Shown one piece after another: positions 1 to 8,180 of a stretch of 64,000 nt of DNA (position 1 is the first letter of the stretch; each line of letters opens with the position of its first letter). The DNA is taken from the NCBI GenBank assembly GCA_035496935.1, contig DATJED010000010.1:1-64000 (forward strand), read 5' to 3'. The notes under the pieces are model-generated. The model was not told where the DNA came from and did not search any database. It was given only the letters and a program-made list of their open reading frames with translations. Source of the stretch: Pseudopedobacter sp035496935 (lineage in GTDB: Bacteria > Bacteroidota > Bacteroidia > Sphingobacteriales > Sphingobacteriaceae). A program made the position numbers and the translations under genes.

Positions 1-139
1 CAAGACTTTTATTGGTTATAAAAACAGAATACTTACCAAGATTACCGCATTGACAACTATTCAGTATCTCAATAAATTTGTCTTTGGTAGAAACATCAAC
101 AACATTAAAGTTAACTTAGTTTGATAATGCACTACGGGT
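1..139 (+). mobile_element. right end of an IS982-like insertion sequence (partial)
   Basis: The window opens inside a reading frame that resembles the C-terminus of an IS982-family transposase. After its stop codon the sequence runs about 15 bp to a GCACTACGGGT motif ending near 139. Read on the other strand this begins ACCCGTAGTGC, like the ACCC-starting terminal inverted repeats usual in this family. The left end lies outside the window, so the paired repeat and the target duplication cannot be checked. The element ends only a few bases from the stop codon of the minus-strand gene that follows. Confidence 0.5.
2..124 (+). CDS. IS982-like transposase, C-terminal fragment cut by the window edge
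   Basis: An open frame of 40 codons enters from the left edge and stops with TGA at 122-124. Its residues (KTFIGYKNRILTKITA, then LTTIQYLNKF and RNINNIKVNLV) resemble the last residues of IS982-family DDE transposases, where a basic stretch is followed by a hydrophobic 'ALT-LQ-LN-F-F-R-NNIK' tail. The catalytic core lies outside the window. I recognise the family by this tail only, so another DDE-type transposase is possible. It has no functional link to the genes that follow. Confidence 0.5.
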   Translation, partial: KTFIGYKNRILTKITALTTIQYLNKFVFGRNINNIKVNLV

Positions 140-144
140 TAATA

Positions 145-3100
145 CTACTTAAAGGCAAGTTGTTGTTTATCTGATTCAGCTATTTTTTTAAATAAAGTAT
201 GAAATTCTTCTACTTTGTCTTTATCTACAAAGTCTTTCTTTAAAACAAAATCCCTATTAATAATTATTTTATTGTTAACTGATTTACTGCTTAAAGAGTA
301 TCTGAAATATTCGTTATCTATAAGCAGTGGTTTTACTGGTTCAATCAACTTTTTGCCTAATGGAAGCTCTAAATTGATTTGTTCGTCATTCTTATCAACA
401 AAAAATAATTGAGTTAAGTCTATACCGAAATTACGGGGTGCTGTAATTGTTAAATTGGCAGGGTCAATAGAAGCCGACCAAGGCAATGAGAAGATAGACA
501 TCCCGGCAACAGGTTTACAGATATTTAAAATTGAATAATTACAAGTCGTACTTAATGTGTCTGATAACGCACTTTTTGGGTCTAAATTAACAAAGCTTAA
601 AGAGGTAACCTCGTTTTCTGGAAATTGACTAGAGAGTTGCTCTTTCATTTTTTTCATTTGATCTTTAGCAGAAAGATTGTTGAAATCATTCCTTAAATAA
701 CTTGTCGCAGATCCGGTATCGAAATTTGTACTGCTTATAGCCATATTATTGTCATTGATCTTGATAGAAGTTTGATAAGACATATGATTGATTCCGCGAT
801 TTGGGGGATTCAATTTAGTTAATGAATTTGTGGTGTTATTAATATTTAGAATAGGAGAGTTTAAATCGCTATTATAAAATGTACCAAAAGGTAACGAGTT
901 GGCAGTAAGCTCTAAATAATAATCTTTTCCCTTAATATTTGCTTTTGCAATGCAATGATTAAAATCAATGCTAGGTAACAACAAGGTATTCTGTCCATTG
1001 TCGCGGGTTTTAACTAATACCAGTTCTGCATCAATGCCTACTTCCTTACACATCGATACGAATAGCGTAGAAACATCTTTGCAATCGCCAATACGAGTAT
1101 TAATTACCGTAGCTGGGTTTTGAGGTACAATCCCACTTTGTCTGAAAGAAACAGAACTGTATGCGATATTTTGAGTAATATATTTATATATTTTTTTGAC
1201 TTTTTCTAAATCACTCAACTCTGTGCCAGCAAATAACTGACTAGTTACTGATTTAATTTCATAGCTACTTCTTGCTTTAGCAGTTGCAATATTGTTATAC
1301 CAATCTGAAACAAATTTCCAATCTGGGATTGTTGAAATGTAAAGCATATTGGTTACATCGTCTTGCGGAGGCATTTTATCTTCATATCGTAAAGAAACTT
1401 GGTTTTTTGCCTGCCAAACATACTTATCAAATTCATCAACACTTGTTTTTTGAGCTTCAATTGGCGATTCAGAAAATTTGTAACTGAATTTTTTATTCTT
1501 GTTAATCAATAAAGAATATTTAGTGTTCACGTAAGAATTACCATGAGTAAAATAAAACGAATCCCAAAAATGAGAAGCTAAACTTCCTAGGTTGAAGTTT
1601 TGCAATTTATACCTGATGTTAATTACATCTCCAACTTCTAAATTTGTAAAAACCAAACTATTATCGTTTTTTTCTGCTGGTGTTTTAGCGCCATTCGGTT
1701 TTATTATTTCGGCAACTTCAATACTTAAAGACTGGTCTCCATCGTAAGGGATGTCATATTCTTTTAAACTTTCTAAGCCTTTTTGGGTAAGTACTTTTGT
1801 GATGTAAAAATGTTTTTCTTCCGAACCTCCATTCTCATAAACAACGGTTTGTACTTCCTGGTCTAATATTACAAGGTGGTCATCAGGGTATTCTTTTAAA
1901 TCAGGTGCGTTTTTAACTAATTGCGAAACGTCTGGTTGCTCAAAATATTCAAATATATCTTTCTTATTGCTTAATTTTCTGAGGTGATCAATGGCAGAAT
2001 AATTATTCGGATTTATACTTAGGCATTTTTTATAATTTTCCTCAGCTTTTACTTTTTCTTTCTTTGTCTCGTATATCAAACCCAATGTGTTATAGTAAGA
2101 ACTGATATTAGGTGCTAGGTTAATGGTTTTAAGCATGTACTCCTCAGCTTTATCATATTTTTGGATAGTATAATATTGATTGGCTAATTCATTATATATT
2201 CCGGTTGATATTGGTTTGTTTTTGATCTCTTGTAAATAGATATCTATGCCACTTTTAAAATCAGATTTATCAAAATAGATTCCGGCTAAAAACTTCGCAT
2301 ATTCATAAGAGTCATTTTCAGCTACGTATTTTTTGACTACGTTTATTGCTTGAGAATTTTTCTTTACTTCTTTCTCAATTACGTATTTTAAATGCATAAA
2401 AGTCTTATTGTCCGGCCATTTTTTATATGCTTTTTCGGCAAGTTCAATTATCTTGTCTTGATTTTTCCTTTGGCTAGCCAAATTAATTTTCTTAGCTATC
2501 ACATCTTCAGACTCACCAATTTTTTGCTCTATTTTGTTAAGAATTTCTTCTGCTTTATCATAATTATCTTGGTTATAATAATCATAGTATTTTAGGTTTA
2601 ACGCAATTAAACTTTCTGGGTCAATAGTTTTAATGTTTTCTTGTATGGTGTTTACACCCGTTCTGTTATCTTCTTTTGAGTGTAAGTCAATTAGCATTGA
2701 GTTTAAATAAGTGCTTTCAGGATATTTGCTTTTCAAGTTTTCCAGTATATTTCTGGCTTCAAAAATGATATCATCTCTTAAATAGAGTTTGGCCAATAAA
2801 ATTTGACTTAAAACATCTGTCGAATCTTTTTTGATGGCATTTTTAAAGTAGTTGTAAACTTCTGGAGTAATTCTTTCCGATTTGAAATTATTTTCTTTTT
2901 GATATGGATTATATTCCGCAACACTTGTTAGGTTAGGTATTGTTTGACCTTTATTGTCAGTTAACCGTATTAAAAAATTCGAATTATTTGCGTAGCTCTC
3001 ACCAATTTGAACTAAAATTCTATTATAACCAGCATTAAGTTTTGCCGAAACAATGTAAGCATCAATATCATTATTCCTTTCCTCTGCCTCGGTAAGAATT

Positions 3101-3873
3101 AGTTGGTCATTAACCCAAACTTTTACGGACCCAGAGACTCCTATACGCAATTGGCCGACAATTTCTTTAGGAGAGTTTACAAAAGTTTGTGCAAACATGA
3201 TCGACTGGTAAGGGTCATCGTAATAAGTAAAATCAAACCATTTACTATTTTTAGTAAAGGGCACTTTTCGCCAGCCAAATTGCAAATCACCTTTGCCTGT
3301 AAAACGAGCATCGTCTTTCGGTTTACTTAATACATCATAATCCTTGTCAAATCCACTAGTTGATATATTTTCAAATCTACTGGTGATTTCCCAGTTATCT
3401 AGAGATCCAATTTGTGAGTATGCTTTATCAGCTTCCGCTATTTTTTTTGAGCTTTCATAATGTTTGCCAATTGCAGAATAAGCCATTGCATTTAGAGATC
3501 CATCAAAATTTTTATTTTCGGCTATTTCATTAGTTATTTCAAGACTGCTAGCACTAAGTTTTGTGTAACTGTTATGAAAAGAAGGACTTCTCCAAAGAGC
3601 ATAAATATAAGGCGCTTGATTTTTAGATAGCAAATAGAACTTGTTAAAATAATCAAAAGCCGCATCGGTAGAATATTCAAGTTCAGAAATTAAACTTAAA
3701 CCTAAATAGGCGTTTTCAGCAGTTTCTGGTTTTAAAGCAAGTTCTTTGAAAACTTTCTTTGCAGTTTCAGTATCGTTTTTAAAGAAACTTTGCCAAGCAA
3801 TTGTTTGATTCTGGGCGTTGGAAGAGAAGTAAATTAAAAACGAAAGCGAGATTAAACAAATAGATTTCTTCAT
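145..3873 (-). CDS. secreted TPR / DUF3857 / transglutaminase-like protein
   Basis: A 1242-residue exported protein with a signal peptide (about residues 1-20, ending SNA-Q). Reading order: a beta-rich segment at about 190-305 that looks like a small carbohydrate-binding or PA14-like module, a TPR solenoid at about 340-645, a DUF3857 domain at about 665-830, and a transglutaminase-like cysteine-protease fold at about 880-1000. The catalytic Cys (C931, in RIGDCKD) and His (H973, in FNHCIAK) are visible. Bacteroidetes often carry such DUF3857-transglutaminase proteins in the periplasm; their substrates are unknown. It is monocistronic here. Its stop lies about 6 bp from the apparent end of the IS element, so the extreme C-terminus could have been altered by the insertion, although the length looks normal. 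Confidence 0.85.
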   Translation of the reverse strand: MKKSICLISLSFLIYFSSNAQNQTIAWQSFFKNDTETAKKVFKELALKPETAENAYLGLSLISELEYSTDAAFDYFNKFYLLSKNQAPYIYALWRSPSFHNSYTKLSASSLEITNEIAENKNFDGSLNAMAYSAIGKHYESSKKIAEADKAYSQIGSLDNWEITSRFENISTSGFDKDYDVLSKPKDDARFTGKGDLQFGWRKVPFTKNSKWFDFTYYDDPYQSIMFAQTFVNSPKEIVGQLRIGVSGSVKVWVNDQLILTEAEERNNDIDAYIVSAKLNAGYNRILVQIGESYANNSNFLIRLTDNKGQTIPNLTSVAEYNPYQKENNFKSERITPEVYNYFKNAIKKDSTDVLSQILLAKLYLRDDIIFEARNILENLKSKYPESTYLNSMLIDLHSKEDNRTGVNTIQENIKTIDPESLIALNLKYYDYYNQDNYDKAEEILNKIEQKIGESEDVIAKKINLASQRKNQDKIIELAEKAYKKWPDNKTFMHLKYVIEKEVKKNSQAINVVKKYVAENDSYEYAKFLAGIYFDKSDFKSGIDIYLQEIKNKPISTGIYNELANQYYTIQKYDKAEEYMLKTINLAPNISSYYNTLGLIYETKKEKVKAEENYKKCLSINPNNYSAIDHLRKLSNKKDIFEYFEQPDVSQLVKNAPDLKEYPDDHLVILDQEVQTVVYENGGSEEKHFYITKVLTQKGLESLKEYDIPYDGDQSLSIEVAEIIKPNGAKTPAEKNDNSLVFTNLEVGDVINIRYKLQNFNLGSLASHFWDSFYFTHGNSYVNTKYSLLINKNKKFSYKFSESPIEAQKTSVDEFDKYVWQAKNQVSLRYEDKMPPQDDVTNMLYISTIPDWKFVSDWYNNIATAKARSSYEIKSVTSQLFAGTELSDLEKVKKIYKYITQNIAYSSVSFRQSGIVPQNPATVINTRIGDCKDVSTLFVSMCKEVGIDAELVLVKTRDNGQNTLLLPSIDFNHCIAKANIKGKDYYLELTANSLPFGTFYNSDLNSPILNINNTTNSLTKLNPPNRGINHMSYQTSIKINDNNMAISSTNFDTGSATSYLRNDFNNLSAKDQMKKMKEQLSSQFPENEVTSLSFVNLDPKSALSDTLSTTCNYSILNICKPVAGMSIFSLPWSASIDPANLTITAPRNFGIDLTQLFFVDKNDEQINLELPLGKKLIEPVKPLLIDNEYFRYSLSSKSVNNKIIINRDFVLKKDFVDKDKVEEFHTLFKKIAESDKQQLAFK

Positions 3874-4028
3874 ATCTCAATAATAAATATTTTTTTACTC
3901 TTTATTGAAAAATATTTAAATAAAAGGTAATGACGTTCCCTTTAAGTATTCGAGGTTCCCGCTGAACGGTACAGCTCCTCTCTAAGTAATTAAAGGAGTT
4001 TTTTGTTGTAATTTCATTTAATCGGGTT

Positions 4029-4181
4029 TTAGGGAATGACCTCTTTAACTGGGTTTTCTTTATATTGCAATGGCGTACATTGATAATATTTCTTAAATAT
4101 CCTGCTGAAATAATTCGGATCGCTATAACCGCAATAATAAGCTACTTCGCCTATTGGTAAATCAACTGCTTCTGTTAAACT
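4029..4181 (-). pseudogene. AraC-family regulator, C-terminal HTH remnant
   Basis: On the minus strand a 50-codon frame ends at TAA (4029-4031). It encodes the second helix-turn-helix of an AraC/XylS domain: IGEVAYYCGYSDPNYFSRIF followed by KKYYQCTPLQYKE. The frame is closed by an in-frame stop at 4182-4184, and similarity is lost at about 4178. The rest of the protein is missing, either a stand-alone AraC protein or the end of a hybrid two-component PUL sensor. At the same point, on the other strand, a headless sulfatase begins. This is the regulator half of a deletion junction. Confidence 0.8.
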
Positions 4182-5227
4182 TTACCACCGTTTTTGTGGA
4201 AAATTACAAGGTTGTGAATTTAGATCCTTCTGGTCCTATTACCGTAAATTACGATAAACGTATTGGGAATGATCCTATTGGTTTAGAGGATGAAGAATTG
4301 TTAACAATGAAAGCTGATAGTCAACACAGCGGTACAATTGTAAATGGCATCAGCCGAATAGGTTTTATGAGTGGCGGACACAAGGCTTATTGGAAGGATG
4401 AAGAATTTCCGAATGTTTTAACCGCAAAGGCCAAAGATTTCATCAATCAAAATAAAAACCAGCCCTTTTTTCTTTATTTCGCTTTACCTGATATACACGT
4501 ACCAAGATCGCCAAATAAAAAATTTGTTGGGACTACAACGCTAGGTCCAAGAGGAGACGATATTGCGCAAATGGATTGGGTAACCGGGCAGATTATGAAA
4601 ACTTTAAAAGATCTAAATCTAGATAAAAATACATTAGTTATATTCAGCAGTGATAATGGGCCTGTTTTAGATGACGGTTATGCCGATGATGCAAAAATAA
4701 AAGTTGGAACGCATAAGCCTGCTGGCGATTTTAAAGGAGGTAAATATAGTGCCTATGAAGCAGGTACTAGAGTTCCCACTATCGCTTACTGGCCCGGAAT
4801 AATCAAACCTGGAAAAAGCAATGCGTTGATTAGTCAAGTCGATTTTTTTGCATCTTTAGCAAATTTGGTGGGGCAAAACATCTCAGATAAATCTGTTGCA
4901 CCAGATAGTTTTGATATGTTTCCAGTTTTATTAGGAGATGCTAAAAATGGAAGAGACGAGTTGGTTGAAGAATCATTTACCCTTTGTTTGCGCTCTGGCG
5001 ATTGGAAATATATTGCGCCACAAACTAAATCAACACCGGGTTGGCTGGCCAATAAAGATGTTGCATCGGGCTTGCAAATAACACCGCAACTGTATAATTT
5101 AAAATTAGATCCCGGAGAAAAAAATAATTTGGCAAGCCAATATCCTGATAAAGTGAAAGAGCTGTCTGCTAGGTTAACTCAGATTATAAACGCACCTACA
5201 AGGGTGTTTAAATCGCATTTATTGTGA
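4181..5227 (+). pseudogene. arylsulfatase, N-terminally truncated (no catalytic Cys/Ser)
   Basis: The frame from about 4184 encodes the middle and C-terminal parts of a Bacteroidetes exported sulfatase (alkaline phosphatase superfamily). Family features include TVFVENYKVVNLDP, IVNGISRIGFMSGG, FFLYFALPDIHVPR, the metal-site FSSDNGP, GTHKPAGDFKGGKYSAYEAG and a C-terminal LYNLKLDPGEKNNLA. The N-terminal third is gone, including the signal peptide and the C/S-x-P-x-R site that is converted to formylglycine, so the product cannot be an active sulfatase. The only upstream start is a TTG at 4154 that lies inside the AraC remnant. The remaining ~345 codons are intact with no frameshift, which suggests the deletion is recent. 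The GH43 gene follows after 32 bp. Confidence 0.85.
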
Positions 5228-5259
5228 TAGATGAGCGAATTTTGTAGAGCCATAAGAAT

Positions 5260-6237
5260 ATGAAATCCATTATAATATATATCATTATTTTCCTTACTGC
5301 ATTGCAATTATCAGCGCAGGATAAACATGAAATATTTTTTGCAGACGTAACTATTTACATTGAAAATGGCAAATATTATTTAACCGGATCGAAAGGAAAC
5401 AGTGAACCATTAGGGTTTGCCGTTTTAGAATCTCAAGACTTAAAAACTTGGAAAGTACCAGTAGCTTCAAAAGATTCTTTGGGGATGATTTTGACCAAGG
5501 GAGATCACACCTTTGGCACAAAAGGTTTTTGGGCACCGCAAATATTTAAAGAAAGCGGAACCTATTACCTTACATATACCGCCAACGAACAGACAGTATT
5601 GGCGCAGTCAAAATCTTTGCTTGGGCCATACAAACAAAAGGAAATTGCTCCCATTGATGGATCCGAGAAAAATATAGATTCCTATATTTTTAAAGATGAT
5701 GATGGAAAATATTACCTCTATAGCGTACGGTTTAATAATGGAAATTATCTGTGGGTAGCCGAGTTCGATTTGAAAAGTGGAAAGATAAAACCCGAAACGT
5801 TGACTAAATGCTTTGACCAAACGCAACCGTGGGAAGCTACTCCTAACTATAAGTCCGCACCAGTAATGGAAGGGCCTACGGTTATCAAATTAAAGAATAA
5901 ATACTACCTGTTTTATTCAGCAAACCACTTTATGAATATCGATTATTCTGTGGGTTACGCTGTTTCTGATTCTCCGTACGGACCATGGGTAAAGTATAAA
6001 AACAATCCAATTATTCATCGTTCCACCGTTGGTGAAAATGGCTCGGGACACGGAGATTTGTTTGAAGGATTAGATGGACAATTATACTACACATACCATG
6101 TCCATTTTGATGAAAAGCAGGTAAGTCCCAGAAGAACACGTATAGTTCCGGTTATAAAAAAATGGAATCCTAAAACAGATAGTTATAATTTCAGTGTAAA
6201 AGGGGATGAGGTTATTGTGCCTTTAATGGCTGAATGA
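5260..6237 (+). CDS. GH43-family glycosidase, exported
   Basis: A 325-residue five-bladed beta-propeller glycosidase with a signal peptide (about 1-19, LSAQ). The three GH43 carboxylates are in place: base D29 (FADVTIYIENGKYYLTG), modulator D140 (NIDSYIFKDDDGKYYLY) and acid E204 (VMEGPTVIKLKNKYYLFY). The WAPQ motif (about 91-94) and a late histidine (GSGHGDLFE) are also present. The family cleaves alpha-L-arabinofuranosides, beta-D-xylosides or beta-galactosides; the exact specificity cannot be read here. It lies 32 bp after the broken sulfatase and was probably co-transcribed with it. The deletion has probably removed its original promoter, so its present expression is uncertain. Confidence 0.85.
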   Translation: MKSIIIYIIIFLTALQLSAQDKHEIFFADVTIYIENGKYYLTGSKGNSEPLGFAVLESQDLKTWKVPVASKDSLGMILTKGDHTFGTKGFWAPQIFKESGTYYLTYTANEQTVLAQSKSLLGPYKQKEIAPIDGSEKNIDSYIFKDDDGKYYLYSVRFNNGNYLWVAEFDLKSGKIKPETLTKCFDQTQPWEATPNYKSAPVMEGPTVIKLKNKYYLFYSANHFMNIDYSVGYAVSDSPYGPWVKYKNNPIIHRSTVGENGSGHGDLFEGLDGQLYYTYHVHFDEKQVSPRRTRIVPVIKKWNPKTDSYNFSVKGDEVIVPLMAE

Positions 6238-6564
6238 GAAATAAGACGCCCCAGCCTAAAAACAATATCACATAAAATATTTTATTAAGGATTACGATTA
6301 GTACATTTCGTCATTAATATATAAATGCGATGGTGCTACATATTCGTTTTGCTAAGGCTATAAATTAACTCCGAATAGTTCTATCGGGAGGGCTGAGGCA
6401 ATCCTAAAGACTAAAAAATGTTATCAAGGTGGGGCAGGTCAAAGAGGGGACGATACCACCGCCGTTATTAGTTTTGTTAAATAATTCGGTTAACAATTTG
6501 CTTGTCGCCAGGTTGCGACGGGCATTTTTATTTATATTGTCCCCAATATACTGAATATTGAGAT
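6238..6564. other. intergenic region between GH43 and the symporter
   Basis: There is no convincing gene in these 327 bp. Two small structures are visible. One is a GTCGC/GCGAC hairpin at 6504-6519 followed by GGGCATTTTTATTT, which could be a weak terminator. The other is a CAATAT-actga-ATATTG inverted repeat at 6544-6560, immediately before the symporter start codon, where it could affect ribosome access or serve as an operator. Confidence 0.4.
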
Positions 6565-7944
6565 ATGTCTTTAAAACGCATCGGCTTTTTGGCCTTCGGC
6601 CTTTTTACCATAATTGCGCTTCTGTCGCTTATTAACCATTACGGCTTTATCGCTATTCATCCTACTTTACTACTTGCTTCCAGATGGATATTGATTGTTA
6701 TACTTTTTTTGTTCGGTTTGAAAAGAAGAACGTTAACAGCATGGATTTTTATCTGTATGGTAATAGGAGCCGAGATAGGTCACGATTTCCCGGAGGTGGC
6801 TGTTCATCTACAGGTGCTTAGCAAAGTATTTCTGAAGCTGATTAAGTCCGTTGTTGCGCCTTTGCTGTTTGGTACGCTGGTTTATGGAATTGCCGGACAT
6901 TCTGATATGAAGCAACTGGGCAGAATGGGCTGGAAATCTTTACTGTATTTTGAACTGGTAACTACCGTAGCCTTATTTATAGGTTTGGCAGTCATCAATA
7001 TTTCAAAAGCCGGTGTGGGCATTGTACAGCCCCCGGCGATGACAGAGAAGCTACAGGAGGTTCCTCCACAATCTGTAGACGATATCATTCTGCATATTTT
7101 TCCCGAGAATGTCGCCAGGTCTATCGCCGAAGGACAAATATTGCAGATTGTGGTATTTAGCATCATTTTCGGGATTGCTTTGGCCTTGGTTAGCCCTCAA
7201 AAAAGAAAGCCGATGTTGGACTTTGTAGACAGTCTGTCAGAAGTGATGTTCAAATTTACCCATATTGTGATGTACTTTGCGCCGATAGGCGTAGGTGCTG
7301 CCATCGCTTATACCGTTGGACACATGGGGTTAGGTATATTGCTGTATCTTATCCAGTTACTGCTTACGCTATACGTTGGACTGATAGTTTTTTTATTACT
7401 GGTGCTTCTTCCGATAGCTCTGTTTACGGGGGTTCCTATCAAAGCTTTTATAAAAGCTGTTGCGGAACCGGTAACCATTGCTTTTGCTACCACCAGTTCA
7501 GAAGCAGCCTTGCCCAAAGCTATGGAAGCGATGAACCAGTTGGGTGTTCCGAAAAAAATTGTAGCTTTTGTAATGCCTACGGGATATAGCTTTAACTTGG
7601 ACGGAACTACGCTTTATTTATCAATTGCCTCGATATTTGTAGCCCAAGCGGCCGGGATGCATTTAAGCTTTGGTCACCAATTATTAATTGTATTTACTCT
7701 GATGCTTACCAGCAAAGGAGTAGCGGGCGTTCCTCGGGCATCATTGGTAATTCTGATGGGTACTGCGGCTTCTTTCGGGATGCCGGTATGGCCAATTTTT
7801 ATCATTTTAGGGATAGATGAACTGATGGATATGGCCCGTACTTCGGTAAACGTTATCGGAAACTGTTTGGCAACTATTGTAATTGCAAAGTGGGAAAAGG
7901 AGTTTCAGCCAGGGGTAGCAGAATCTTCGGATATTGACGAGTGA
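6565..7944 (+). CDS. dicarboxylate/amino acid:cation symporter (DAACS family)
   Basis: A 459-residue inner-membrane secondary transporter of the glutamate/aspartate/C4-dicarboxylate:H+(Na+) family (GltP/DctA/GltPh type). Visible signatures are the serine-rich hairpin TTSSEAALPKAMEAM (SSEAALP at 311-317), the TM7 motif NLDGT (344-348, the family's NMDGT), and SKGVAGVPRAS in the second hairpin, with hydrophobic segments throughout. The N-terminus carries two extra hydrophobic segments (about 7-27 and 33-52) before the canonical first helix. It imports an acidic substrate; Glu/Asp or a C4-dicarboxylate is likely, but the substrate is not decided here. The gene stands alone, and its link to the flanking glycan genes is unclear. 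Confidence 0.9.
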   Translation: MSLKRIGFLAFGLFTIIALLSLINHYGFIAIHPTLLLASRWILIVILFLFGLKRRTLTAWIFICMVIGAEIGHDFPEVAVHLQVLSKVFLKLIKSVVAPLLFGTLVYGIAGHSDMKQLGRMGWKSLLYFELVTTVALFIGLAVINISKAGVGIVQPPAMTEKLQEVPPQSVDDIILHIFPENVARSIAEGQILQIVVFSIIFGIALALVSPQKRKPMLDFVDSLSEVMFKFTHIVMYFAPIGVGAAIAYTVGHMGLGILLYLIQLLLTLYVGLIVFLLLVLLPIALFTGVPIKAFIKAVAEPVTIAFATTSSEAALPKAMEAMNQLGVPKKIVAFVMPTGYSFNLDGTTLYLSIASIFVAQAAGMHLSFGHQLLIVFTLMLTSKGVAGVPRASLVILMGTAASFGMPVWPIFIILGIDELMDMARTSVNVIGNCLATIVIAKWEKEFQPGVAESSDIDE

Positions 7945-8180
7945 TAGTATTCCCAAGATTTTTGGCGCTCTCTTAACAAGAATTTAATAAAGCAAAATAC
8001 TTTTTAGTTGAGCCTTGACTCCAAGTGGTAAATATTGTTAAAGACAGAAATATTTGTTTGCTCTCTGTTAATAATTTCAAAAGGTTTAAACCCGGTGTCT
8101 TTTCGATAGTACTTTGTTCTTAAAATAATCTTACGTTTCTTTGAACTTGTAACCAACTCCTAAATTTTTTCTTTTCGTCA

